DNA of 64,000 nucleotides from an uncultured Chlorobiota bacterium. Its GTDB lineage: Bacteria; Bacteroidota; Ignavibacteria; UBA10030; UBA6906. The translations under genes were made by a program, and so were the position numbers. Position 1 is the stretch's first letter. Every line of letters begins with the position of its first letter. Shown here piece by piece: positions 52,176 to 61,880 of the stretch. The notes beneath the pieces are model-generated. The model searched no databases. It saw only the letters and a list, made by a program, of their open reading frames with translations, and was not told the DNA's origin. The DNA is taken from the NCBI GenBank assembly GCA_900696645.1, contig CAADGV010000012.1, positions 96,181 to 160,180 on the forward strand, given 5' to 3'.

Positions 52176-52925
52176 TTACTTCTTTGCCTTTCCTTGCGCT
52201 GCGACGGCCTCCATCGCCTTCTTCACCGCTTCCGGATCGCCCAGATACTCGCTTCTAATCGGCTTGAGGTTTTCGTCAAGATCATACACCAGCGGCAAGC
52301 CGGTTGGAATATTCAGTTCGGTAATGTCCGCCTCTGAAACATTGTCCAGGTATTTCACAAGCGCCCGAAGGCTGTTGCCGTGCGCCGCGATGATCACGCG
52401 CTTTCCGCTCTTGATTGCGGGGGCAATTGTTTCGTGCCAGTAGGGCAGAAACCGGGCGACCGTGTCTTTCAGGCATTCGGTTGCAGGAAGTTCCTCCGGC
52501 TTCAGGTCCTTGTAGCGCGGATCGAAACCGGGGAAACGAGGATCGCTTCTCTCCAGCACCGGTGGCTGAATGTCGTAACTCCGGCGCCAGATTTTTACCT
52601 GGGCTTCGCCGTACTTTTCGGCTGTTTCGGATTTATTCAATCCTTGCAATGCGCCGTAGTGTCGTTCGTTCAGCCGCCAACTGTTGTACACCGGAATCCA
52701 CATCAAATCCAACTCGTCCATCACGTACCACAACGTTCGGATGGCCCGCTTCAGCACGGAGGTGTAGGCAACATCGAACACGAAACCTTTTTCTTTCAAC
52801 ACTTTTCCGGCGTTTCGGGCCTCTTCCTTTCCCTTGTCGGAAAGATCAACATCAGTCCAGCCGGTAAAGCGGTTTTCTTTGTTCCAGGTACTTTCTCCGT
52901 GGCGAAGGAGGACGAGTTTGTACAT
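52176..52925 (-). CDS. gpmA: 2,3-bisphosphoglycerate-dependent phosphoglycerate mutase
   Basis: A 249-residue enzyme of glycolysis and gluconeogenesis that interconverts 3- and 2-phosphoglycerate. The phospho-acceptor His lies in [56 protein letters not shown], and a second active-site His in [20 protein letters not shown] complete the site. Length and motifs are typical of the dPGM form. The 222 bases downstream (51954-52175) show no recognisable feature. A stand-alone gene. Confidence 0.95.
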   Translation of the reverse strand: MYKLVLLRHGESTWNKENRFTGWTDVDLSDKGKEEARNAGKVLKEKGFVFDVAYTSVLKRAIRTLWYVMDELDLMWIPVYNSWRLNERHYGALQGLNKSETAEKYGEAQVKIWRRSYDIQPPVLERSDPRFPGFDPRYKDLKPEELPATECLKDTVARFLPYWHETIAPAIKSGKRVIIAAHGNSLRALVKYLDNVSEADITELNIPTGLPLVYDLDENLKPIRSEYLGDPEAVKKAMEAVAAQGKAKK

Positions 52926-53016
52926 TGTGCAAACCTCAAGAGTGTTTAATTCGGTCAGTTAGCTGATGTAAGATACAAAAGAGCAGGCTTGAATTCATCC
53001 CGCCGTAGAAAGCTAA

Positions 53017-53050
53017 AGAGGTGTCTCCTATATACAGCGAAGACACCTCT
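53017..53050 (-). terminator. Rho-independent terminator after the DHOD-like gene
   Basis: AGAGGTGTCT (53017-53026) and AGACACCTCT (53041-53050) form a perfect 10-bp stem with a 14-base loop. On the minus strand TTTAGCTTTCT follows. It lies 22 bases beyond the stop at 53072. Confidence 0.75.
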
Positions 53051-53071
53051 GTGCGTTTGTCACTGCTTCTT

Positions 53072-54070
53072 CTAAATGATTACTTTGTACTGATTCAGCG
53101 CCTTCATGTAGTTCGCTCGCTCAAATGCCGCGGGGTCGGCAACGGATTTCTGACTCATGCTCCCCTTCATCTGCGAAACGGAAACGTACTCGTGTTCCAG
53201 CATCCATTGACGTACTTCGGACAGTACGGTTGTGACATGTTGCGGGCCATGCTTCAACAAAGCTGAACACATCATCGTCACATCCGCCCCGGCCATCAAC
53301 ATCTTGATAACATCCTGGGCTGTGTGAACGCCGCTCGTCGCCGCCAGACTTGCCTTCACTTTTCCGTGAAGGATGGCAATCCACCGCAACGGCAACCGCA
53401 TCGCCATCGGAGTGCTGAGGACAACACCCGGCACAACTTCAAGCGTCTCAAGATCGATATCGGGCTGATAGAAACGGTTGAACAGCACAAGTCCGTTTGC
53501 CCCTGCCGTATCCAACCGTTTCGCCATGTGTGCCATTGAACTGAAGAACGGACTCAACTTCATCGCCACGGGAACCTTGATCGCTTGCTTCACGGCGTGA
53601 AGAACTTCGAGATAGCGATCCTCAACTTCCTGTCCTGTAAGCTCCGGGTCCGTCGGAATGTAATACACGTTCAGCTCAAGCGCATCGGCGCCCGCTTGCT
53701 CGATTTTTTTTGCATAGTCAATCCAACCGCCGACGGAAATACCGTTCAGGCTTCCGATAACGGGAATCGAGAGCTTTTCCTTTGCGGCATGCAGCAACTC
53801 AATGTACTCGTCCGGGCCGAGGTTGTATTCCTGTGACTCGGGAAAGTAGGTGAGCGATTCTGCGAAACTCTCCGTTCCGTAGCTGAGATAGTGATTCAAC
53901 TCGGCCGCCTCATGTGCTATCTGTTCTTCAAAAAGAGAGTACATTACGATTGCCGAAGCGCCGGAGTCTTCCAGACGTTTCATCGAATCGAGCGAGCGCG
54001 AAAGCGGCGACGCTGATGCCACAAGCGGATTCCTGAGATGCAGGCCGAGATAGTTGGTTGAGAGATCCAT
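53072..54070 (-). CDS. Dihydroorotate dehydrogenase-like FMN oxidoreductase
   Basis: A 332-residue TIM-barrel flavoprotein of the DHOD/dihydropyrimidine-dehydrogenase group. Features: [67 protein letters not shown] and [20 protein letters not shown] with the FMN-phosphate loop. Similar genes often lie next to pyruvate:ferredoxin oxidoreductase in anaerobic Bacteroidota, as here (31 bases downstream of nifJ, same strand). It is not the biosynthetic PyrD by neighbourhood. An electron-transfer role with ferredoxin is inferred. Confidence 0.85.
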   Translation of the reverse strand: MDLSTNYLGLHLRNPLVASASPLSRSLDSMKRLEDSGASAIVMYSLFEEQIAHEAAELNHYLSYGTESFAESLTYFPESQEYNLGPDEYIELLHAAKEKLSIPVIGSLNGISVGGWIDYAKKIEQAGADALELNVYYIPTDPELTGQEVEDRYLEVLHAVKQAIKVPVAMKLSPFFSSMAHMAKRLDTAGANGLVLFNRFYQPDIDLETLEVVPGVVLSTPMAMRLPLRWIAILHGKVKASLAATSGVHTAQDVIKMLMAGADVTMMCSALLKHGPQHVTTVLSEVRQWMLEHEYVSVSQMKGSMSQKSVADPAAFERANYMKALNQYKVII

Positions 54071-54101
54071 AAGTACTCCTGAAATTTTGCGTTAGTGTCT
54101 G

Positions 54102-57100
54102 TCAGTTCGTTGACGGAGCCGGTTTCACGGGTGCGGCCGGTGCCGGCGCAGCGCCATTCCCCGGTGTTTCCGCTGCGAGCGATTCAAGCGCTTTCCATCT
54201 TGCCTCCACATCTTCCTGCGCAAGTTTCATCAATTCCTTTGCTTCGCGCGGATGGCTCTTCGTCAGCATTTTGTAGCGCGTTTCCATGTATGCATATTCT
54301 TCGAACTTGATCTTCGGCGCTTTGCTGTCGAGTTTCAAGGGGTTCTTTCCTTCCTGCGCCAACCGCGGGTCAAACCGGTACGTCGGCCAGTGGCCGCATT
54401 CGACGGCATACTTCTGATTCGTCATTCCCTTCGTCATGTTGATGCCGTGCGCGATGCAGTGGCTGTACGCAATAATGAGTGACGGTCCGTCGTACGATTC
54501 CGCTTCCATGAATGCACGAACCGTCTGCGCATCGTTGTAGCCCATGGCGATCTGTGCAACGTACACATTGCCGTACTGCATGGCAATGCGACCGAGATCT
54601 TTCTTGCCGAGCGGCTTGCCGGCGGCGGCAAACTTCGCTACTGCTGCACGCGGGGTCGCTTTCGACATTTGCCCGCCGGTGTTGCTGTACACTTCCGTAT
54701 CAAGCACGAGGATGTTCACGTTCTTGCCCGATGCAATAACATGGTCCAATCCGCCGTAGCCGATATCATACGCCCATCCGTCGCCTCCCATGATCCATAC
54801 GCTCTTCTTCACCAACATATCCGCAAGAGTCAGAAGCCGCTTCGCGTCAGAAGAGTTCATTCCGGCAAGTTTCTTCTTCAAATCCTCGACACGTTGGCGC
54901 TGTTCATAAATGCCCGGTTCGTCAGATTGGTTGGCATTAAGAATAGCGTCGGCAAGATCATCGCCTATCTCACTCTTCATCTTCTCCACTATCTCCATCG
55001 CCATCTGATGTTGCTTGTCGATTGAGAGTCTCATGCCGAGGCCGAACTCTGCATTGTCTTCGAACAGTGAATTGCTCCACGCCGGTCCGCGGCCTTCGTG
55101 ATTGAAGGTCCACGGCGTAGTCGGAAGGTTGCCGCCATAAATCGATGAACAACCCGTTGCATTGGCAACAATCATTCTGTCGCCAAACATCTGCGTTGCA
55201 AGTTTCACGTACGGCGTTTCGCCGCAGCCCGTACAAGCACCGGAGTACTCGAACAGCGGCTGCGCGAACTGCGAACCCTTCACCGAGTCCATCTTGATTG
55301 TGCGGCGGTCGGTTTCGGGAAGGGAAAGGAAGAAATCATAATTCGCCCTTTCACGCTCGCGAATCGGCGGCTGCTCGGTCATGTTGATGGCTTTCAGCCT
55401 CGTCTCTTTTTTATTCTTTGCCGGACAAATGTCAACGCAAATGCCGCAGCCCGTGCAATCTTCGGGCGCTACCTGTACCGTGTACTTCATGCCCTTGTAT
55501 TCGACGCCCTTGTAATCCATTGACTTGAAAGTTGAGGGGGATGTTGCCAATTCTTTCGGGTCATACACCTTTACGCGAATTGCCGCATGCGGACAAACGA
55601 TTGCGCATTTATTGCATTGAATACACGTTCCCGTTTCATCCCAAATGGGAATTTCGAGGGCGATGTTACGTTTCTCCCATTGGGCTGTTCCGGTGGGGAA
55701 TGTGCCGTCCTTCGGAAATACGCTGACAGGAAGCGAGTCGCCGAATCCGGCAATGATTCCTGCCGTAACATTCTTGACGAAATCCGGTGCCTTGTCGGAA
55801 ACGACGGGCGGCATTTCAATCTTGCTGCTGACTGCTGCGGGAATTTTTACTTCGTGTAAATTAGCAAGTGTCTGGTCGACAGCGGCGTAGTTTTGCTGGA
55901 CAATCTGATCGCCCTTCTTGCCGTACGTTTTCTTGATAGAATTCTTGATTGCGGCAATTGCCTCATCTTTCGGCAACACACCGGAGATGGCAAAAAAGCA
56001 TGTTTGCATAATGGTATTGACGCGCGCACCCATACCGGTTGCCTGCGCCACTTTGTAGCCGTCGATGACGTAGAATTTGATTTTCTTGTCGATGATCTGT
56101 TGCTGAATATGTCGCGGGAGCTGGTCCCACACCTGATCGGGACCGTAGAAGCTGTTCAGCAAAAATGTTGCATTCGGTATCGCATTACGTAACACATCAT
56201 ATTTTTCGAGGAAGAACCACTGGTGGCACGCAACGAAATTCGCCCGCTCGATAAGATATGTTGAGTGAATCGGGCGCGGGCCGAACCGGAGATGCGATGT
56301 TGTTGTCGAGCCCGATTTCTTCGAGTCGTACACGAAATAGCCCTGCGCGTAATTGCTCGTATCCTCGCCGATGATTTTGATGGAATTCTTGTTTGCTCCA
56401 ACGGTTCCGTCTGCGCCGAGGCCGTAGAACATTGCCCGCACAACATCATCGGGTTCGGTGCTGAACGAAGCATCATACTCGAGACTCGTGAACGTCACAT
56501 CGTCGTTGATGCCGACGGTGAAGTGATTCTTCGGATTCTCTTTCTTCATCTCATCGTACACCGCCTTGACCATTGCCGGTGTGAATTCCTTTGAAGAAAG
56601 TCCGTACCTGCCGCCGATGATTTTCGGAAACGCAAACGGCAGCTTGTTATTGATAAACAACTCGGTGGTTGCAGTAAGAACATCCTGATACATCGGCTCG
56701 CCGGATGCGCCGGGTTCCTTTGTTCTGTCCAATACCGCAATACTCTTCACCGATTTCGGTAAGGCTTCGATGAAGCGTTTCGTATCAAACGGACGGAACA
56801 GCCGGACCTTCAGAACGCCGATGTTTTCTCCGCGCTTGTTCAGGAAGTCAACCGTCTCTTCTACCGTTTCCGCTCCCGAACCCATAATCACGATAACACG
56901 CTCGGCTGTCGGTGAGCCATAGTAGTCGAACAGTTTGTACTTGCGTCCAACGACCCGGGCAAACTTGTCCATCGCCTTTTGTACGACGTCGGGAAATGCA
57001 TTGTAGTAGGGGTTCACGGTCTCACGTGCCTGGAAGAACACGTCGGGGTTTTGCGCTGTGCCGCGGAGAACGGGTCTTTCGGGGGTTAGCGCCCGCTCGC

Positions 57101-57716
57101 GATGCGCACGGATCAGATCGTCATCGATCATTGCGCGCAAATCATCATCAGTAAGTTGCTCGATTTTCATCACTTCATGCGATGTGCGGAAACCGTCGAA
57201 GAAATGCAGAACAGGGAGTCTGCCTTCAAGCGTGGCGGCTTGCGCAATCAACGCCATATCCATCACTTCCTGCACCGAGTTCGACGCAAGCATCGCAAAT
57301 CCGGTTTGTCTCGCCATCATCACATCACTGTGATCGCCGAAGATGGAGAGAGCATGCGAAGCCACCGTTCGTGCGGACACGTGGAAGACAGTCGACGTCA
57401 GTTCGCCGGCGATCTTCAACATGTTCGGCAACATCAGCAGCAAGCCTTGCGAGGCGGTGAAGGTTGTTGAGAGCGCCCCTGTTTGCAGCGCGCCGTGTAT
57501 CGCTCCTGCCGCTCCGCCTTCACTCTGCATTTCCGTAACCGAAGGAATGGTGCCCCACAGATTTTTCCTTCCCGCCGCCGACCATTCATCCGCCCATTCC
57601 CCCATGTTCGATGAAGGAGTGATGGGATAGATACAGATGACTTCGTTCAACTTGTGAGCAACATAGGCGGCAGCTTCGTTGCCGTCAATGGTGACATGTT
57701 CGCGCTTCATCGTCAA
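54102..57716 (-). CDS. nifJ: Pyruvate:ferredoxin (flavodoxin) oxidoreductase, single-chain
   Basis: A 1204-residue homodimer-type enzyme that converts pyruvate and CoA to acetyl-CoA and CO2, reducing ferredoxin. Domains in order: the N-terminal pyruvate/thiamine domain (NEVICIYPITPSSNMGEWAD), domain II, the gamma-type EKR region (GADGTVGANKNSIKII), two 4Fe-4S clusters (CIQCNKCAIVCPHAAIR and CTGCGICVDICPAKN), then the C-terminal TPP domain (CTGCGETPYVK, GGDGWAYDIGYGGLDH, LDTEVYSNTGGQMSKATPRA). All cluster Cys are present. The chain ends in an Ala/Pro-rich tail of about 20 residues not typical of the family. It starts a two-gene unit with the DHOD-like protein. Confidence 0.96.
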   Translation of the reverse strand: MTMKREHVTIDGNEAAAYVAHKLNEVICIYPITPSSNMGEWADEWSAAGRKNLWGTIPSVTEMQSEGGAAGAIHGALQTGALSTTFTASQGLLLMLPNMLKIAGELTSTVFHVSARTVASHALSIFGDHSDVMMARQTGFAMLASNSVQEVMDMALIAQAATLEGRLPVLHFFDGFRTSHEVMKIEQLTDDDLRAMIDDDLIRAHRERALTPERPVLRGTAQNPDVFFQARETVNPYYNAFPDVVQKAMDKFARVVGRKYKLFDYYGSPTAERVIVIMGSGAETVEETVDFLNKRGENIGVLKVRLFRPFDTKRFIEALPKSVKSIAVLDRTKEPGASGEPMYQDVLTATTELFINNKLPFAFPKIIGGRYGLSSKEFTPAMVKAVYDEMKKENPKNHFTVGINDDVTFTSLEYDASFSTEPDDVVRAMFYGLGADGTVGANKNSIKIIGEDTSNYAQGYFVYDSKKSGSTTTSHLRFGPRPIHSTYLIERANFVACHQWFFLEKYDVLRNAIPNATFLLNSFYGPDQVWDQLPRHIQQQIIDKKIKFYVIDGYKVAQATGMGARVNTIMQTCFFAISGVLPKDEAIAAIKNSIKKTYGKKGDQIVQQNYAAVDQTLANLHEVKIPAAVSSKIEMPPVVSDKAPDFVKNVTAGIIAGFGDSLPVSVFPKDGTFPTGTAQWEKRNIALEIPIWDETGTCIQCNKCAIVCPHAAIRVKVYDPKELATSPSTFKSMDYKGVEYKGMKYTVQVAPEDCTGCGICVDICPAKNKKETRLKAINMTEQPPIRERERANYDFFLSLPETDRRTIKMDSVKGSQFAQPLFEYSGACTGCGETPYVKLATQMFGDRMIVANATGCSSIYGGNLPTTPWTFNHEGRGPAWSNSLFEDNAEFGLGMRLSIDKQHQMAMEIVEKMKSEIGDDLADAILNANQSDEPGIYEQRQRVEDLKKKLAGMNSSDAKRLLTLADMLVKKSVWIMGGDGWAYDIGYGGLDHVIASGKNVNILVLDTEVYSNTGGQMSKATPRAAVAKFAAAGKPLGKKDLGRIAMQYGNVYVAQIAMGYNDAQTVRAFMEAESYDGPSLIIAYSHCIAHGINMTKGMTNQKYAVECGHWPTYRFDPRLAQEGKNPLKLDSKAPKIKFEEYAYMETRYKMLTKSHPREAKELMKLAQEDVEARWKALESLAAETPGNGAAPAPAAPVKPAPSTN

Positions 57717-57923
57717 TTACCTCGTGTAAAAATATGAGACAGAGTAGAATTTCTTTTCCAGATATGATAACAAACCCTCACCATTTTTGCGAATTCTGTG
57801 CCATGCACAATCAACGGAATACGGCTTATTTCATCAAAAATCTGACCGGAAATTCCAAGATTTAGGAAAATCAAAGGCCTTTTTGCAATGATGAGAAGCA
57901 GGGCACAGGCGCTGTTTGAGGAC

Positions 57924-57952
57924 TTGACTCTTTCTGAATTCTGCGCTACTAT
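57924..57952 (+). promoter_or_regulatory. Candidate sigma-70-type promoter of the NifX-like gene
   Basis: TTGACT (57924-57929), a 17-base spacer and TACTAT (57947-57952) resemble the general sigma-70 consensus. It lies 72 bases before the ATG. The rest of the 307-base region 57717-58023 holds no other clear feature; the nifJ promoter must also lie there. Bacteroidota primary sigma factors may use other elements, so this is tentative. Confidence 0.45.
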
Positions 57953-58023
57953 CAAGCGTGGAGTTGTTACTTTACCCGCCGTTCTTTCTCATCTCAATCA
58001 ATTCACAAACCAAGGAGGGAGCA

Positions 58024-58503
58024 ATGAAATTTCTTGTTGCGTCAATTGGTAATCGGTTGGAAAGTTACGTCGCAAAGCGATTTGAACATGCCGCATGGTA
58101 TTTGATTGTCGATTCCGAGACACAAGCAATCGAAGCCATCCGCCACAACACGCCACAGGATCGTCACGCTGCGCTACTGAAAGCCGCATCCGCGGAAGTA
58201 CACGCAGTTGTTGCCGGAAGGTTCGGAGAGAGTTCACTGAAGCTGATCCGAACGCATGATATGCGGATTGCCTTTGTCCATGGCATCACCGCCAAGCTCG
58301 CTATGGAAAAGATTGTAACGCGGGAAATTGAACTGATTGATGTGAACGGGATGAGAGAACACCGTACTCCGCTTACGGGAATGATGCAACGAGTATTCCC
58401 GGGAAGAAAAACCGGAAGAAGCCCGATTGCCTCAGCAGGCTATTCGTCAGACTCCCAGCGCGGGCATCATCATTTGCAGCAGTACGGAGGAAGAGGACAT
58501 TAG
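58024..58503 (+). CDS. NifX/NifB-type (dinitrogenase iron-molybdenum cofactor) domain protein
   Basis: A 159-residue protein with the small NifX/NafY-like domain: KFLVASIGNRLESYVAKRFE, HAAWYLIVDSETQAIEAIRH, EVHAVVAGRFGESSLKLI and AFVHGITAKLAMEKIVTREI. Such domains bind metal-sulfur clusters or act in their assembly; most hosts are not nitrogen fixers. A His/Gly tail (QRGHHHLQQYGGRGH) may add metal binding. The ATG at 58024 is preceded by AAGGAGGG at ideal spacing. No nif structural genes are seen. Divergent from nifJ (the PFOR), hinting at iron-sulfur metabolism. Confidence 0.83.
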   Translation: MKFLVASIGNRLESYVAKRFEHAAWYLIVDSETQAIEAIRHNTPQDRHAALLKAASAEVHAVVAGRFGESSLKLIRTHDMRIAFVHGITAKLAMEKIVTREIELIDVNGMREHRTPLTGMMQRVFPGRKTGRSPIASAGYSSDSQRGHHHLQQYGGRGH

Positions 58504-58524
58504 AATTCGGATCAGGCAAGACAG

Positions 58525-58563
58525 ACTCCGCCCGTTACAACGTTCGATGGGCGGAGTTTTTTT
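58525..58563 (+). terminator. Strong Rho-independent terminator
   Basis: ACTCCGCCC (58525-58533) and GGGCGGAGT (58549-58557) form a perfect 9-bp stem with a 15-base loop, followed by six more T. It ends the NifX-like gene and sits against the convergent aguA stop. Confidence 0.92.
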
Positions 58564-58566
58564 GTT

Positions 58567-59628
58567 TCAGAGTGCGGGTTGTTGCTGAGTGAGGCAATGC
58601 AGCGTACCGAAGCCCCACACAAGATCGACTGCATGAATGCCGATCACAGGCCTGTCCGTGAAGAGTTCTGACAAGATTCCCAAGGCAACACGGTCACCCG
58701 GATCATTAAATGTAGGAACGAGAACGCCCGCATTCGAGATGTAGAAATTTGCGTAACTCGCCGGTAATCTTACGTCATCGAGGTACAGCGCCGAAGGCAT
58801 TGGCAACGAAACCACTTCCACCTTTGAACCATCCTCAAGTCGGGCACACTCAAGCCGTTCACGATTCTCGTGCAAGGCAGTGTAGTTTGCATCTGTCGGA
58901 TTATCCTCGCTGCACAACACTACAGTTGTCGGATTGACAAACCGGCATAGATCGTCAACGTGGCCGTGCGTGTCATCGCCTGCGATTCCTTTCCCAAGCC
59001 AGATCACATTCGTTGCACCGAGGTTCTCTGCCAGCACATTCTCCATTTCTTGTCGTGACATCCCCGGATTCCGAACCTGTGTTGTCTGATCGAGCAAGCA
59101 TTCTTCCGTCGTCAGCAATGTTCCCCGTCCGTTTACGTCAATTGCGCCGCCTTCAAGCACGACGGGCTTTCCGTTGTGAGATGGATGAAAGAGGCGGATT
59201 CCGAGCGCTTTTGCCGCCCGTGTGTGAATATGCTGATCCTTCTTCCAATCGGGGTACTTTGCCCACGCGTTGAACTTGAAATTCGTCACTGCAACTTCGG
59301 ATTCATTCCTGACAAACATCGGCCCGAAGTCCCGTGTCCATCCGCGGTTTGTCGGAAAGCGGAAGAATTCCACTTGCGACATATCGGCGTGCACGCGTTT
59401 CAGCAAACGACATGCGCTTGCTTCATGTTCTTTCGCGTTGACGATGATGCGGACGATCTCACCCGCGCTCAGCTTTCTGACAATCTCCCCGAACACCCAG
59501 GGAATAATGCTGAACTTTCCGGGCCAATCGCTTTTGTTGTGGGGCCAGCCGATCCATGTTGCCTCATGTTCTTCCCATTCGGCAGGCATGCGATAGTTGA
59601 AAGATGCGGGCGTTGCTACTGTTGCCAT
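58567..59628 (-). CDS. aguA: Agmatine deiminase
   Basis: A 353-residue guanidino-group-modifying enzyme that turns agmatine into N-carbamoylputrescine and ammonia. Typical motifs: MPAEWEEHEATWIGWPHNKS, TNRGWTRDFGPMFV, VLEGGAIDVNGRGTLLTTEE, GIAGDDTHGHVDDLCRFV and the catalytic Cys in WGFGTLHCLTQQQP. It overlaps aguB by 13 bases and follows it, so the two enzymes are made together for putrescine synthesis. No arginine decarboxylase is evident in the window, so agmatine must come from elsewhere. Confidence 0.93.
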   Translation of the reverse strand: MATVATPASFNYRMPAEWEEHEATWIGWPHNKSDWPGKFSIIPWVFGEIVRKLSAGEIVRIIVNAKEHEASACRLLKRVHADMSQVEFFRFPTNRGWTRDFGPMFVRNESEVAVTNFKFNAWAKYPDWKKDQHIHTRAAKALGIRLFHPSHNGKPVVLEGGAIDVNGRGTLLTTEECLLDQTTQVRNPGMSRQEMENVLAENLGATNVIWLGKGIAGDDTHGHVDDLCRFVNPTTVVLCSEDNPTDANYTALHENRERLECARLEDGSKVEVVSLPMPSALYLDDVRLPASYANFYISNAGVLVPTFNDPGDRVALGILSELFTDRPVIGIHAVDLVWGFGTLHCLTQQQPAL

Positions 59629-60527
59629 TTCTCCCCGTCGAGAAATCGCTGGTCAATTCCCTGATACGCGTCAATGCGGCGGTCGCGCAGAAACGGCCAG
59701 TTTCGTCGGACATCCTCTATTCTCTCCAAATCAACTTCGCCGATCAAAATCTCCTCTTTGTCAACAGATGCTTCGGCGAGGATGACGCCCTGCGGATCGG
59801 CAAGAAATGATGTTCCCCAAAATTCGAGTCCGGGTTGGCCTTCAACCGTCTTCTCGTGCCCGATTCGATTTACTGCCGCAACGTACACTCCATTGGCAAT
59901 TGCGTGTCCGCGTTGCACGGTTTGCCACGCATCGCGTTGCTGCTTGCCGAACTGCGCCTTCTCGTGCGGATGCCAGCCGATTGCAGTCGGATAGAACAGA
60001 ATAGTCGCTCCGCGCAACGCTGTAAGCCGTGCACCTTCGGGATACCATTGATCCCAGCAAATCAACGTGCCGATGTTGCCCTTGCTTGTATTGAATGATT
60101 TGAATCCGAGATCGCCGGGCGTGAAGTAGAATTTTTCGTAGAACGCCGGATCGTCGGGAATATGCATCTTGCGGTAGATGCCGAGGAGTGTGCCGTCGGA
60201 ATCGATAACGGTCGCGCTGTTGTGGTACACGCCCGGGGCACGCTTTTCAAAAATCGGGGCAATAATTACAACACCCGCTTTACGAGCAACGGTTGAAAGC
60301 GTTTGCGTTGTCGGGCCGGGAATTGTTTCGGCAAGTTCGAAGTGGGCAACATCTTCTTTCTGGCAGAAGTATTGCGAACGGAAGAGTTCGGGCAGACACA
60401 CAACCTGCGCGCCTTTTGTTGCCGCCTCTTCCACTTTTGCCGCGCCATGTTTCAGGTTGCTGTCGGGGTTCGGCTCAAGCGCAATTTGTACAAGCCCGAC
60501 GGTGAATTTGCTGGGATGAGTTGACAT
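59616..60527 (-). CDS. aguB: N-carbamoylputrescine amidase (carbon-nitrogen hydrolase)
   Basis: A 303-residue nitrilase-superfamily enzyme that hydrolyses N-carbamoylputrescine to putrescine. The Glu-Lys-Cys triad is in VCLPELFRSQYFCQ, IYRKMHIPDDPAFYEKFYF and GTLICWDQWYPEGARL. The motif LFYPTAIGWHPHE and the partner gene aguA support the specific assignment. It opens the pair and follows pdxH by 62 bases on the same strand. Cytosolic. Confidence 0.92.
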   Translation of the reverse strand: MSTHPSKFTVGLVQIALEPNPDSNLKHGAAKVEEAATKGAQVVCLPELFRSQYFCQKEDVAHFELAETIPGPTTQTLSTVARKAGVVIIAPIFEKRAPGVYHNSATVIDSDGTLLGIYRKMHIPDDPAFYEKFYFTPGDLGFKSFNTSKGNIGTLICWDQWYPEGARLTALRGATILFYPTAIGWHPHEKAQFGKQQRDAWQTVQRGHAIANGVYVAAVNRIGHEKTVEGQPGLEFWGTSFLADPQGVILAEASVDKEEILIGEVDLERIEDVRRNWPFLRDRRIDAYQGIDQRFLDGEKWQQ

Positions 60528-60589
60528 GCTGATGAACTCTGCAAAAATGTTGAGTGAATATACCCGATGAGCGGTTGAGAATCAACGCG

Positions 60590-61204
60590 CTATGGCGCCA
60601 ACCGCTCAATCTTCCATCCGTCATCAGCCTTGCGATACACGAGACGGTCGTGCAGCCTGTTCTCCCGTCCCTGCCAGAACTCGATGGTATGCGGCGCGAG
60701 ACGGTACCCGCCCCAATGTTCCGGTCGCGGCACAACGGTTCCCTTGTACCGTTCCGAGAGTTGCCTGAATCGTTCATCAAGAAACTCCCTGCCCGGAATA
60801 ACGCAACTTTGCGGTGAAACAAGCGCCCCAACCTGACTATCCCTTGGCCTGCTGTGAAAATACTCGTCAGATTCGGCATTCGTCATTCGTGCAACCACTC
60901 CTTCAATTCTTACTTGTCGATGGAGAGATTGCCAGAAGAAGACAAGCGCCGCGTTCGGGTTTTCTGCAAGCTGTTTCCCTTTTTCGCTTTCGTAGTTTGT
61001 GAAGAAGCAGAATCCCCGTTCATCAAAACTCTTCAGGAGAACGATTCTTGCCGAGGGCTTGCCGGCGCGGTTGGCGGTGGCAAGCGTCATCGCATTAGCG
61101 TCGGGAATGCCTGCCTTTGTTGCGTCATCAAACCATCGCTGAAATTGGACGACGGGATTGGCCGCTGCGTCTTTCTCAAGCAGAATGTTTGCGGGATCGG
61201 ACAT
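60590..61204 (-). CDS. pdxH: Pyridoxamine 5'-phosphate oxidase
   Basis: A 204-residue FMN enzyme that makes pyridoxal 5'-phosphate, the cofactor of the aminotransferase and decarboxylase encoded in this window. Family blocks: AMTLATANRAGKPSARIVLL, GFCFFTNYESEKGKQLAENP, ALVFFWQSLHRQVRIEG, SDEYFHSRPRDSQVGALVSP, WGGYRLAPHTIEFWQGRENR and LHDRLVY. Starts 8 bases after the carbonic anhydrase stop, so the two are co-transcribed. Confidence 0.94.
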   Translation of the reverse strand: MSDPANILLEKDAAANPVVQFQRWFDDATKAGIPDANAMTLATANRAGKPSARIVLLKSFDERGFCFFTNYESEKGKQLAENPNAALVFFWQSLHRQVRIEGVVARMTNAESDEYFHSRPRDSQVGALVSPQSCVIPGREFLDERFRQLSERYKGTVVPRPEHWGGYRLAPHTIEFWQGRENRLHDRLVYRKADDGWKIERLAP

Positions 61205-61212
61205 GCGGAATG

Positions 61213-61755
61213 CTATGCTTCATTGATGAGATAGAGAAGATTGTCTTCGACGCGATACAGCATCGGTGCAATTTGAATTTTCGGGTATCGCATCCGGAGG
61301 CGCTTCGCCTCGCTTAAGACAAAATCTATTTCGTTCACAATCTCGAACATCGGGGAAAACTGCGTGAAGTGCTGTTCCGCCAATTCCCTCTCCCATCCGG
61401 CATGCTCGACCAGTCCGCTGATGAACATCTCCTTCCGTGCATGAAGATTCACCATCCCGCAGTTGTTGTGCCCGATAAGCGCAATGTGCCGCACACCGCC
61501 GACGGCAATGGCAAACGAGACTTTGAACTCGCTGTAGCGCAGATTCGCCCCGCCTGCCCGGATGATGAATGCAAAATTGTCGGGGATGTGCAGATGCTTC
61601 CGGTTGTCCATGCACATACCGACAAGCAGTTGCGCATTCTGGAATTCTGTGAACGGCGACTTGAGATTGTGGAAGGCAAGAAGCTGCCCGATTGGTGTAT
61701 TGCGATACTCCGGCGGTATATCGCCGCCGGCAGCTACAGGAAGAAGTCGGTTCAT
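61213..61755 (-). CDS. Beta-class carbonic anhydrase-like protein
   Basis: A 180-residue protein of the beta-carbonic anhydrase family, which hydrates CO2. The zinc ligands appear as Cys in VGMCMDNRKH (CxDxR motif) and HxxC in IGHNNCGMVN; the ring Gly motif is FIIRAGGANLRYSEF. The Asp-Arg pair of the active site is present. It is shorter than many family members and has CMDNR where CxDSR is usual, so activity is likely but not certain. Heads the pdxH unit. Confidence 0.83.
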   Translation of the reverse strand: MNRLLPVAAGGDIPPEYRNTPIGQLLAFHNLKSPFTEFQNAQLLVGMCMDNRKHLHIPDNFAFIIRAGGANLRYSEFKVSFAIAVGGVRHIALIGHNNCGMVNLHARKEMFISGLVEHAGWERELAEQHFTQFSPMFEIVNEIDFVLSEAKRLRMRYPKIQIAPMLYRVEDNLLYLINEA

Positions 61756-61827
61756 CCGGGTTTGATTGTTGTAAGTGAAGGAATGCTAAGGGTTAGTATA
61801 ACTGAACTGCGCGGAAAAATCAAACAC

Positions 61828-61862
61828 AAAAAAACGGCTGCCCCATGGTGCAGGGCAGCCGT
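61828..61862 (-). terminator. Rho-independent terminator downstream of the T9SS gene
   Basis: On the minus strand CGGCTGCCC (61861-61853) pairs with GGGCAGCCG (61843-61835) over a 9-base loop, then TTTTTTTG follows. It ends transcription from the gene at 62064, although a MITE-like element lies between. It also insulates the carbonic anhydrase gene. Confidence 0.85.
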
Positions 61863-61880
61863 GTATTTCGAAATGCTTAC

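Noticed and set aside
58024..58503. Evidence for nitrogen fixation
   Set aside because: NifX-like domains and a gene named nifJ are common in non-fixers; no nifHDK is present.
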